From Loxodes magnus (Eukaryota > Ciliophora > Karyorelictea > Loxodida > Loxodidae): 64,000 nt of DNA. The stretch is from the NCBI GenBank assembly GCA_946699065.1, contig CAMPDV010000678.1:62001-126000 (forward strand), given 5' to 3'. A model generated the notes under the pieces. The model was given only the letters and a program-made list of their open reading frames with translations. It was not told the DNA's origin and did no database searches. Numbering within the stretch: the first letter of the stretch is position 1; each line of letters begins with the position of its first letter. The translations under genes were made by a program, and so were the position numbers. Positions 36,830 through 47,269 of the stretch are shown here, in pieces.

Positions 36830-37281
36830 TTTAATGAAGTTCTTATTTTATTAGATTATAGCTTTTCATTAGCTTTTAATCATATTATTCCTGTTATCCT
36901 TTTCTTGAACAATGTTTAACTAGCTTTAATTTTATTTTTCAACAGCAACACCTAACATGATTAAAAATGAGATCCTTAATTATATAGTAAAATAGCTTAT
37001 AAATAGAATAAATTATTAGTCTTAGTTAAAGAAATGTAAAGTGAGTTAAAGCCAAAGGCTTAATATTAAGAGAGATAGTAAATTTAGTATAAATAAGTAA
37101 TTTAGAAAGGTTTAATCCATAGCTATTATATAAGATAGCATGTTTTTAGTTGTTAGAGACTTAATTTTAGTTTGAAATAGATTGATTAAAATAATTAGAA
37201 ACTTAATTTTAGTTGATTGATTTTATAATGGTAATTGATGTGAGTATCTAATTAGTAGAAATGAGATAACTAAATAAATAT

Positions 37282-37786
37282 ATTTGATTATAGAGCGCGT
37301 AGCACTCTCGTTGGTGCGCAGCTTTTAAAAAAAAATGTTTCATACTGACAAGAATGTTTCTTACTGATAAAATTATCAGATACTGATAAACCTTGTTCAA
37401 TACTGGTATAATTATTCATTACTGATAAAAATGTTCAATACTGATATAATTTTAGAATACTCGTAAACTTCAATACTTGCTGGAGGTCCAATGACATGGC
37501 AGGATTGTGTCTCATTGCATCACCAAAGCAGAGGACGATATATGTCAATTATGGGTACTTAAATTCCCCACCTCTGATGAAGCTCGCAATATTATTTCTT
37601 TTTCGTTCCAGAATGCAATCCAAATTAAGCCAGTGCCGAAGGTCTAAGAATCTTATGTCTCGAGCCAACCAAAGGAGAGGAAGACATAAAGTCGATTATG
37701 GGTACTTAACTTCCCCAACCTCTGATGAAGATGACCTTGTTATTCACCTTCGAACAACCACGGCGGTTTTAAAAAATAATATATAA
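37282..37786 (+). mobile_element. ~510-bp dispersed repeat, copy 3
   Basis: Starts TTTGATTATAGAGCG and ends GGCGGTTTTAAAAAATAAT, with the 96-codon frame intact. The homologous segment near 53127 has an uninterrupted empty site (GAGATAATGCAATCTAATAC), so this is a true insertion after the segmental duplication. No clean target-site duplication could be defined in the AT-rich flanks. Confidence 0.8.
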
Positions 37787-39550
37787 TAAAATCCAATACA
37801 ATTTAAATAAAGATAAGTGGTTAAAATAAGATAATAATTTTAGCTTATACTTGGCGTTTAATTAAGCATAATATAATTAATTTTTTTAATTTTTTAAGCT
37901 AAATTTGTGTTCTTAATTCATTTCACTATTTGCTAATCTTTTTTACACTTATCTTAGATTAAATTCAACTTTTCTCTAAAATTCCTCTTGCTTAGTTTCT
38001 ATTTTCTTTGTTTAGTTAATTCATTATATAATAACGTATGTTCATTAGATCCCAAAAAAATATTTGCCAACTACTTTTTAATTTGATAAAATTTTTTCAA
38101 TGTATCTTTTCTTCCTTTTTTAATATTTCTTTAATGTAATATTTTACTATAAATCTATTTATTACTTCAGTTTTTCTTATTGATTATGTATTCAGTATTC
38201 AAATTTGTAACTGCCTCATATATGTGTATTAGTTCAAAGTTTGGTAGATCTATTAGTTCTAACCTGTTATTGAGGTAAATGTTGTACAATTAAGATTTAC
38301 ATCTTTCTCTTTCTTCCATATATTATTCTCATGTACTTATGATGGGAGTTTCGTCTTATACTCCAATATTGCAGAATTTACAAATGATGATGTGCTATAA
38401 AGCAAAACATGAAGTATTGTTTATTAGGAACCGAAAGATATAGAATAATAGCAGATTAATAAAATGTATTAAGAGTAAATAATAATCTATTAGATTAGTT
38501 TTAAATAGCTTATATTAGCTAATCTAATACTTATATTATCTCATACTACAAAGAAACATATTATGTTAAGTTTACTATTAATTCAGAAAATAATAATAGA
38601 AGATATTAAAAATATGCTTTCTTTCTTGAAAGATTATAAATTTTCTTAATAGTAAACAACTAATTTTAAGAAAGAGAGTATTAATAGTGGTAACAATATA
38701 ATATAGATTTGTATAAATAATAGAAAAGAAGTAAGTGTAATATAAAGTAAAATAATTTAGGTATTATTAATTTGAAATGATAATTCCAAAAATAACATAA
38801 TTAATAAATATAATATTAGTTTGCTATAAAAGAGAAAGTTATCTAAATGTATTTATTATATTTATATATTTTGCTTAGAATCAGCATTAAAAGTAATAAA
38901 TTATATTAGTTTATTATTATAAAAGAGACCTTTATAAATAAAAAGTTTTAATTAAATAGTAGTAAGAAAGTGTGCAATTAAAAGAGTTTATCTTATAGAT
39001 TCTAAAAATGCTTTTTTTTAAATAATTTGATGTTTTTTAATATTTATTTAAACTAATTAATAAGAAATTTATTTAATTTCATTTTTTTAATTAGTAAAAA
39101 GCTTAAAGAAATCAATTTTTTGATTAAATGTAAGTGAAAAGCAATAATTAATAACAGTAGATTTAAAAAGAATTATAATATTTTATTTATCATTTAAAAG
39201 AGTCTACAGGTTTTCTTATTAAGAGTCTTTGATTAAAGCACAAATAAGTAGTAACTAATAAATGCATATTAAAGTTATTATAATAATGATATAATTCTTC
39301 GTTATAAACTTTTGATATAATAAATTATTCTTTGATTTAAAAGTAAAAGGATATAAAATAATTAAAATTGTAAAAGTTTGTACACTATTAGTTTAATATC
39401 TTGTCTTGTTTTAAGACAAAAATAGAAAAATCAATGTTTTAGAAGATACTTATAAGTATGCTTAATAAATAATTTTATTGAAATTAAGTCAGTAAAATTA
39501 ATTGAGTTATTTTAATTAAATAGTTATTGAAGTAAGTTATAAAAATTAAA

Positions 39551-40619
39551 ATGGAGAAAAAAGAAAAGCAATTCACTAAAATTATTTTTTTAAGAAAACT
39601 CTTAAGAGCGAGAAGCCACATTTTAGGGAAAATATCTCTATTTCATTTTAAGTATGAAATTCTGCCTAACTTATGCTACTAAAAGTTAATAAATAAGATC
39701 AGTTATGACCAAAGTAAAGATATTTCTATAATATTTTTTAGACTAAGTCATTACTGACACTTCTCCTGTTTGATCGGTAGCTATATCAAGTGACCTGAAT
39801 TGAATTTTATCAGGTTCAGAATATCCTGAAAATTCGATAAAGATCTGGAATTTCCAGACAGGTACTCTTCAAAGAACTATAACAGGACATACTATTTCAA
39901 TTTACTCGGTAGAATTCTCCCTTGACTCTAGCTATATAGTTTCAGCATCTTACGATAAAACCATAAAGATCTGAAACTTATAGACTGGTTCCCTCATAAG
40001 AATTTTAGCAGGGCATACTGACTCAGTTAGATCGGTAGTAATTTCCCCGGATTCTAAATATATTATATCAGGATCTTCTGATGCAACTATAAAGATCTGA
40101 AATTTCCACAATGGAACTCTCTAAAGGACTTTGTCTGGACATACTTCTATAGTTTTCTCGGTAGTAATCTCTTATGACTCTAGATATATTATATCGGGAT
40201 CTTCTGATGCAACTATAAAGATCTGGAATTTCTAGACTGGTCAGCTTGTGCGAACTCTTACTGGGCATTCATGCTGAGTTTTATCAGTGATAGTGTCTAA
40301 AGATAATAGGTATATAATATCTGGTTCCCGGGACAGTACTATTAAGATATGGGACTTCTCTTCTGGTTAGTGTATTCGTACTCTTTAAGGTCATGCAGGT
40401 TCTGTATCAAGTATTCAGTTAAGTGTTGATTCAAGTGTTATATTTTCTTGTTCATGGGATGAAACAATCAAGATATGGAACTTTGATAAGGGTGAGTGTA
40501 TATAGACTTTGTAAGGGCATACGTGATGAATATGGTCTATAGCATTGAGTGTTGATAATAGATGGTTGGTATCGGGAGGACTTGACAAGACGATTAGAAA
40601 GTGGAGAGTTTCGAGTTGA
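39551..40619 (+). CDS. Seven-bladed WD40-repeat protein, copy 3
   Basis: ATG 39551, 28-nt intron 39714-39741 (GTAAAGATATTTC...TTTTAG), seven repeats, ends KWRVSS then TGA 40617-40619. 346 aa, one residue shorter than copies 1-2 because three bases are missing at the first GHT (reads ITDTSPV). Repeats 2-4 have diverged (for example YDKTIKIW, SDATIKIW), whereas the last repeats are close to copy 2. Frame intact from start to stop. Confidence 0.88.
39714..39741 (+). other. 28-nt intron of WD40 copy 3
   Basis: GTAAAGATATTTC...TTTTTTAG at the same phase-1 position as in copies 1 and 2. Confidence 0.7.
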
Positions 40620-41106
40620 ATAACTTGCTATTTGACTTAATTAAATTTTACGATTAAAGATATAAGATATAAGATATTGGTAATGCATTTAAATGAAAGT
40701 TTAATGTTAACTATGTTTTTAGCTATATGAAGTGTTTTTTATTTATTTATTAAAATTTGTTATATTCTTAAATATTCTTGGTTTAAAATAAAGGTTGAGT
40801 GATATAGGTTATAGAAATTAGTGAGGTATGTGATTTAAAGTGGTAATGCTTAAAAATATTAAAAATATAATTTTGTTAAATGAAGACGTAAAATAAGTAT
40901 AAGTTTAATTTAATTTTATAAAATTTTATAGATTTATTTTTAGATTTTATAAAAATTTCAAGCTAAGTAAAAAATTATTTTTTTTGTGGAGTAGTTAAAA
41001 TATTATTTATAAGGTTAAAGTTAGTTAATAATTTTTATTATTAATTAAAAATTTTAATTAAGTATTTTATTTTATTTTAAATTTTGTTTTTTATTATTTA
41101 TTATTT

Positions 41107-41423
41107 AATTAATTAATTTCAACTAAAAAAGTTTTTTGGACCAGAAACTCCTTTCCGATTGCACAACCCGACGCTCTCTTTTTATGGAATAACGGGGATA
41201 TCCTGTTGTGCTCCAGGCACAGCTGCTTGGGAGCTCCATCGCTATGAGCAGCCAGGCTTCAAGCCCCTACCAAGAGCGGATAATCTCAAAGACAGTGTTC
41301 CCTTCAGAAAATTACTCTGACCAGGGACTTTCTCAACGACAGGAAAGGAACAAGTTCCTAGCCATAAAACCAGAAAGTGTTGTCACGAAGGTCATTCTCA
41401 GCTCTCACCATCTTTTCAATTAT
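41107..41423 (+). mobile_element. SINE-like element, copy 2
   Basis: Clearly homologous to 3408-3720 and ending at the same TTTTCAATTAT. Flanks share TATTATTTATTA-like sequence, a possible but low-complexity duplication. Its reading frame from ATG 41208 happens to stay open into LINE copy C, probably by chance since the solo copy at 3408 has no RT. It sits exactly between the WD40-3 segment and LINE C. Confidence 0.8.
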
Positions 41424-43205
41424 TATTATTTATTAATTATAATTAATTATTGTGCTAAAGGTAAGACTAAATTGATAGCAACACTGATAGACGTTGAAAA
41501 AATGTTTGATTCAATAGAAAGAAGACTCTTGTTTGATTAACTTAAGAGAGTTAAACTACCACTTGGAATAATAATAGCCTTAGAATCGTTTTATAAAAAC
41601 CTAAATTCTTCATTTATCATAGATGGAAAGAGCACCAGAACTTTATAATTCAACAATGGAGTTATGTAAGGAAGTTCTCATGGACCAGTTTTAGCATTAT
41701 TGTATTATGACATAGTAATTAGATATCTGGAAAGTAAAAGTAACTAATTGGGATTTAAATGCCAGAATTCAAGTATTAGCTTCGCTTGTAGAGGATGGGC
41801 AGATGATCTTATTCTTCTTTCCAAATCTGCAAAGTAGATGTAGAATTTAATAAATGAAGCAAATAAAGTTTTTGTATGAACACATTTAAAGATTAATGTT
41901 ACCAAATCTGAATGCATCTAATTTCTAAAGAAGAATCAGAAATAATAAATTTTAAATTTATGATTAGGAAATTAACCAATTGCTTAAAAAGAACAAGTAA
42001 CATATTCAGGAGTTATTCTACATCATAAGAAGAACTTGAATCCACATTGCAAAGAAGTCGCATTCAAATATATAGCTGCAATGAAGAAAGCTGATTTTTA
42101 ACTGATGAGATATAAGAATGTAACTCCTTGACATTTTAAAACTTTATGTAGACTTTTTACATTACCTAAAGCATAATATGGAGGAGACTTAGTACCATGA
42201 AGTATTCAAAAAGGAGTAACTGGAGTTCTGAACAGAATAGAATCAAGCATGAGATTAATTTCAAGAAAAGCTTTTTAAGTAGCAACTTCAACATTTAATG
42301 AATCATGTTATATAGACCTGAATTGATTACCCTTTAAGCACATTATGGCTATAAAATTCTTCAGATTCTACCATAAAATTAAATAAGAAAGTATTGATTT
42401 TCCAAGATCAACAATAGGCTCTCTTTTCATTAATATATGGAAAAAAGGATTTCAATACTAAGATTAAGTGTAGCAATTATCAGACCTTTATAATATCGAT
42501 CTGCAGAATTAATAGAATAATACCAATCTTAAAACTTTTACTAAACATGTAAGAGAAAAAATATAACAATATTTCTACAAAGTAGCTACTAAAAAATTTA
42601 TGAGGATGAAAACAGCTAAAGTATATACTGAATAATTTGGTAATCTTTAACAATTTCCACAAATTACTTATACTAAATTAAGCAAATAGTATAGACGAGA
42701 AATTATCAGTATATATAAACTTAGAACCTAAACTTATAATTTCCGTAAGGATCTTTAAGATCGTCATTACCCCATTGATAATCCCTATTGTATGTGTGGA
42801 GAGTATGAAACTTTCGAGCATATCTTTAAATGTGTGTACTATTCTAATATAATGAATTGATTATCGGAAAAGATCGGAAATTATGACTTAAGGCGCCTTA
42901 TACTATACGATCAAGAATATCTAAACTCATTTTCAAGGTCTAAATTGGAGTATTTAGACTTATAGATCAAAATATTTCATAAGAAGCTAATGACAAGGAG
43001 ACTTGAGATTCTAGAAATGGAGAAAGCAAAAAAGGAAGAAGCTAAAGATGAATAAAAAGAAGAACTAATTAAAGAAAAATGATGAAATGTAAACAAGATT
43101 AAAAAACAATTAAAAAACATTTACTAACGTCTATAATTGAAAGAACCAATTCTTGCAATTAAAGACGTCAAAAAACTCTTTTAGTTTAAATTTATTTAAT
43201 TTATT
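41424..43205 (+). mobile_element. LINE-type retrotransposon copy C (5'-truncated, RT frame intact)
   Basis: Open frame starting near KGKTKLIATLIDVEKMFDSI (motif A). Then QGSSHGPVLALLYYDI (motif B), GWADDLILLS (catalytic motif, near 41796), a thumb-like region, and a C-terminal zinc motif CMCGEYETFEHIFKC typical of non-LTR retrotransposon proteins. A basic/acidic tail follows. The frame is continuous from 41208 past 43190. In-frame TGA codons (VWTH, PWHF, PWSI, NWLP) stand at plausible Trp sites. RT motifs 0-2 are missing, so it cannot encode a whole RT. The 3' end carries the family stem-loop (GTCTATAATTG ... CAATTAAAGAC). Confidence 0.88.
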
Positions 43206-43559
43206 TATTATGTATAATGCATTAAGGACTATGAAAATCAACAAAATTTATACAAATTAAAATAAAAATTTTCAGGATTCTTCGTAGCTCCAAAAAGTAG
43301 GAGTTGACAATATCCTTAAAGTCAATGACTAGGAAAAGGATATCTAAAAGGTCACCCTTAGGATGAGTTTCTAACCTCTAAAGAAAAAGTTAGTAAACTG
43401 GCTAAAATATAATGTGCACTCAAGTCACGAATATCTCCAATAAAGAAGCTTAAGGAAAAACTTGAACTTGAAGAGGAAATAGAATCGAGATTCATGGCCT
43501 AAGAAAGAGACCTTAACTCATTTTTAAACATTTCACAAGACTAGATATGTTAATCTCAA
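43206..43559. other. Spacer 3' of LINE C
   Basis: Stop-poor but without a recognisable domain. Confidence 0.4.
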
Positions 43560-45180
43560 AAATAACAGTAGTAGAAGAAAGAACTGGACAGCAAGTTAAA
43601 AAAATAGAAAAAAATCAATAAAAATTACAGCGTTTAATGGAACTGAAAGAATAATAGTATGATCAAATGATAATAAAAGAAGTAAAAGCTCAAGATTTAA
43701 ACCCAAACGACAAGAAAAATGATTAAATTGAAAGTGCAGATCCAGTTATTAGAAAAAGTACAGATTAACTAATCAGCAGTAATCTTGAAGTATGAAAGTT
43801 AGAATTTAAAGTTTAGTCAGTGACAAAATTGAAATCTCTGTCTCAGTTCTAGAAAAAATACAATCTTGTAAAACAACAGAAATCTTGAAGACTGAAGATT
43901 AGAGTTAAGAGATTGGTATCCGATGAATTTAAGCTCTTATCTTTATTTTTTAAAAAGGACAGATAAGAAAGACAGCAGAAACTTTGAAGACTGATAGTTA
44001 TAATTCAAAGATAAGTTAGTGATAAAATTGAAGTTCTGATTCAGTTCTCAAAAAAAGGCAGAGTAGCGAATAAACATAATTCTTGACTACTTAAAGTAAA
44101 CAATAAAAGTTAAGCCACTGATTAATATGAGAACTATGATTCAGTTATAAGAAAAAGAACAGATAAAAAAGACAGCAATAATCTTGAAGTATGAAAGTTA
44201 GAATTAAAGGGTAAGTAGTGATAAAATTGAAATCTCTGATCAAGTTCTTAGAAAAAGGATAGATAAGAAAGACAGTGAGATAAACGAAAAATCTGAAATA
44301 ATTTAAGACTTTTAGAAAAGAAAGAATAAAATCTCGGTTCTACTCGAAACTCTGTTCTGGATCACATAGAAGTTCTTAGAAGTTTTAAAGCATAGTGATA
44401 TAGGAAATAAAAGAGAAATTTGATTTTACGACTACAATATACTTGACAACTCTGATATAGATCACATATGAATTCTTAGAAACCATAAATCTGAAGTAAA
44501 TAAATAATGAAAAAATAAATTCGGTTTTTAACTTCGACGAACTTGAGAGTTCCCTTCTACATTTCATATCAAGTCTGATAAGCGAAAAATCTGAAGTACT
44601 TAAAGACTTAAAGTTGAACAAGGAGTCAAGTCTCTGCTCTACTCGAGAGCTCTGTTCCAGATCGCATATAAATTCTGAGAAACCATAGTCCTGAAGTACA
44701 TTAAGATTTGAGTAAAACTAGAAGTTAAGACTCCTTTTTTCTTAAGAACTCAGTTTTTTTCTCAAAATTAGTCATAGAAGTGATAAGCGGAAGTACTTTA
44801 ACTTAAAATTTAGCTTTGATTTAACTCCATTATACTTGAGTTCTAATAAATTTCGATAAATGATAAAGCTAAAATCTTTATCGTGGAGACTTGAAATTAA
44901 AAAATGAAAGTATCTTACTTGAAATCTCTGAATTAATTCTCAAATAAGATTGAGTTTATTAAGCTGAAGAATTTTGGAGAATGAAAATAAGCTTAGAGTT
45001 AAGAAAGTATCTTCGTAAGCTCTGTTTAATTTCTCAGAAAAAGATTGAGTCGCGATAAAGTAAAAATTAATTGATGAAAAGTAGAACTTTGAGGTAAGGT
45101 TGAATTCTACATGAAATCTCTGAACTACTTCTCAAAATAAGAATAAGTATCGATAAAGTTAAAAACTTAATCGATGGAAA
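43560..45180 (+). repeat. Degenerate tandem array, left
   Basis: Imperfect units of roughly 100-200 bp recur, recognised by CTTGAAGTATGAAAGTTAGA, GTGATAAAATTGAA and CTCTGTCTCAGTTCT-like blocks (near 43770, 43865, 43975 and 44180, later more diverged). A coiled frame at its start (VKKIEKNQQKLQRLMELKEQ) may be coding. Read in reverse, it resembles the array at 50340-51700 (CGATACT...CTTATTTT...AG.TCA), so the two lie in opposite orientation around the TPR genes. Alignment by eye only. Confidence 0.5.
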
Positions 45181-45184
45181 GTAA

Positions 45185-45480
45185 GATCAAGTTGTATAGT
45201 CATAGTTTAGCACTAATAGAATCTTTATCTTTTCCAGTATTAGCAAAAGCAAGTCCCTTTTTAGTGGTAGATATTCTTATCTTTGGAATCAATTTAAATT
45301 TCCTTGTCATAGCAATCATTAAGTTCAACAAATTTTCCTTAATTTTCTAAATTTAACCTTTTGTATTAGTAGGCAGTTATTTCACTTGGATTTTCTATAT
45401 TGCTTTGCTATTAAATTCAATAGAATCATCGTTTTTATCTAATTTTATAACGCCTTTTTGTCTTTCTACTACTAAGAAAA
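45185..45480 (-). pseudogene. Degenerate TPR-repeat fragment
   Basis: Minus-strand fragments match tetratricopeptide repeats: DDSIEFNSKAI, then ENPSEITAYQYKRLNLENQG with CYDKEIQIDSKDKNIYHQKG, then GLAFANTGKDKDSI. Successive pieces are in different frames, so at least two frameshifts separate them. It resembles the repeats of the TPR-kinase gene at 47270-49957 and is probably a decayed relative. No intact start or stop seen. Confidence 0.55.
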
Positions 45481-46182
45481 AAGCTTAAGTTTTCAGAGTA
45501 GTATTTAGCAGCCAAATTTTTAGTTTACTTTTACTTTTTCTTTTACTTAGTTTTTCTACGGAACATTAGTCTCCAAATCGTGATATAAGTTTATACTCAA
45601 AAGTTAAGGAAATCTCATAATCTTCTCTTTGCAATCAATTATTTTACTAATTTTTTTCAAGTTTTAAGCGAGGTTTTGTCAGTTTTCCGTTTTAACTACA
45701 TAACTTTATTCTATAGATAATAGCTTAGCGTAATATCTCTATTTATCGTTGAACTATGACGAAGAAATGATGAAAAGCTCCTAATATAAACCTGGCAGCA
45801 TATTCAATTCAAAAGTTTCTGTTGAGCATATTAATGTAAAGTAAGATACAAAAATTCTTTTTCTATTTACTTATTTAGCAGTTTATTGCTATAGCTATTT
45901 TACTAAGATAAATACATATTCTCCTATTTTTCAGAAAGCCTTGCATCTATAATCTTTAAAAGAACTTCTATCAGCAAAATTTAAGTAATGAGGCTTTATT
46001 TAATTCCTTTTATCGCTGAATAGTAAAATAACGTTTCCATAATATTGCTCTTTATTTAGTCTTAATACCATTATAATTCTAATTTCTTAAATATCACTAT
46101 ATAGTCGTTAGTACATTCCTTAGTATATATTAAGAAACTATACCATTAACATCGAAAATAGTCTCATAAGGAATATAATGGC
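45481..46182. other. Spacer, nothing recognised
   Basis: AT-rich. The frame of the following candidate gene can be extended upstream into this stretch without a TGA for some distance. Confidence 0.4.
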
Positions 46183-46869
46183 ATGGAATATTTTAAATAA
46201 TATTTCCATTTATTTTACAAAGGACTAACGCTGGAAAAATCAAACTTGGAATAGCTAAATCGTCTAATTATATCTATTTTTTGCCCTCAGTAGATATAAA
46301 GTAGAATCGAAAAATTATATATACACCTCAGAACTAAATTTCTCATAAATTTAAGAGAGAAGGCTTTGGGAACTTAAAATGAGAGTATTATTTACACTTT
46401 TCCTTCAGAAAAAGCGCCTTATAATTGTAACTAAGAAGACAAAGTTATTCCTTTTCTATTTCAAGATGTATGATGAATAAAACTCTAAAGTATATAATCT
46501 AAGCTTGAAATAAAACTGAGCACAAGACATTGATTAAGTGGGTAATTAACATATTAAAATGATTTAAATAAATTCCTTAATAAGCATAAAACATATCTGT
46601 AGACTAAGTTGAGCTTGAATCCCAGTATAATTGATCTAAATAAAGAATTAACTTTAGCATTTCTATTAATTGATTCATATCAGTTTAATAAATAGGAAAT
46701 AATGCTTAATAAATTTAAAGGTATTAATGGAATAAGTGATTTTAAATACCTGATAATTAAAAGTGTAAATAATGGTGAAGAATGAAATATAGAGCTTATA
46801 AGGATAATCTTTTATGAAAATGAGTTAGTAAAGTGGTAGATATAGTAGCTTGGGATTAGTTATTGTTGA
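46183..46869 (+). CDS. Unrecognised protein with a possible ubiquitin-like N-terminus
   Basis: ATG 46183 (MEYFKQYFHLFYKGLTLEKS) to TGA 46867-46869, about 228 codons with four internal TGA. The start FHLFYKGLTLEKSNLEQLN faintly resembles the ubiquitin region L.F.GK.LED...L, but the N-terminal strands are not evident. Later parts (SEKAPYNCNQEDKVIPFLFQ, KYLIIKSVNNGEEWNIELIR) look protein-like. A competing frame (KIKLGIAKSSNYIYFL) is also open but holds more TGA codons. Convergent with the TPR-kinase gene. Confidence 0.3.
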
Positions 46870-47269
46870 ATCTAAATAATATTTAAAATTTTGTTTCCTG
46901 AAACGTAGAGTTTTATGTAAACTAAGTTTCAGTAGTAAAGAATTTTTTAATTTTATTGAATTGGTAACTATAAATACTCCGTTTAGTTTAGAGTCAAATT
47001 TTATATATAATAGACAATTATATAAGTCTTTTCTTACAATTTTCAAATAATTTAACTACTTTCTTTTGTTTATAAAATAATAGCTCTAAATTATCTTCTT
47101 TCCATCTAATTATATCCCAACCTCTTCATTTATTTATCTATTTTATAAAGTTACTATAGAATATTTAATTTAATAAAGATGTAAATACTATAAATATAGA
47201 AACTTAAATTAGTTATTAACTTTCATAAAGAACTTAAAAAATTATATTGTCTATATAAAGTTTCTCCAT

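Larger units (their letters stand above)
36830..41100 (+). repeat. Segmental duplication carrying WD40 copy 3
   Basis: The upstream DNA from about 36830 matches 52680 onward (segment of WD40 copy 4), and from about 38440 it also matches the upstream side of WD40 copy 1 (19480-18020, reversed). The segment includes WD40 copy 3 and its 3' flank. It is interrupted at 37282-37786 by a ~510-bp element absent from the copy-4 segment. It ends where the SINE-like element begins. Confidence 0.85.

Noticed and set aside
37680-37760. Hammerhead ribozyme core (CTGATGA) in the ~510-bp repeat
   Set aside because: CTGATGAAG occurs in both internal units, but no matching GAAA and flanking helices could be drawn.
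34390-37786. A composite transposon with ~510-bp inverted termini and 2.4-kb core
   Set aside because: The right terminus is a separate insertion into the WD40-3 segment (empty site near 53127), a third copy is solo, and the core encodes no transposase.
40068-40268. Minus-strand ORF with repeated SLEIPDLYSCIRRS
   Set aside because: Shadow of WD40 copy 3; the apparent repeat reflects WD40 units read backwards.
41208-41540. A fusion protein of the SINE-like module and RT
   Set aside because: The frame is open through both, but the module occurs alone at 3408 with its own target duplication and ends at the same base in both copies. The join is most likely accidental.
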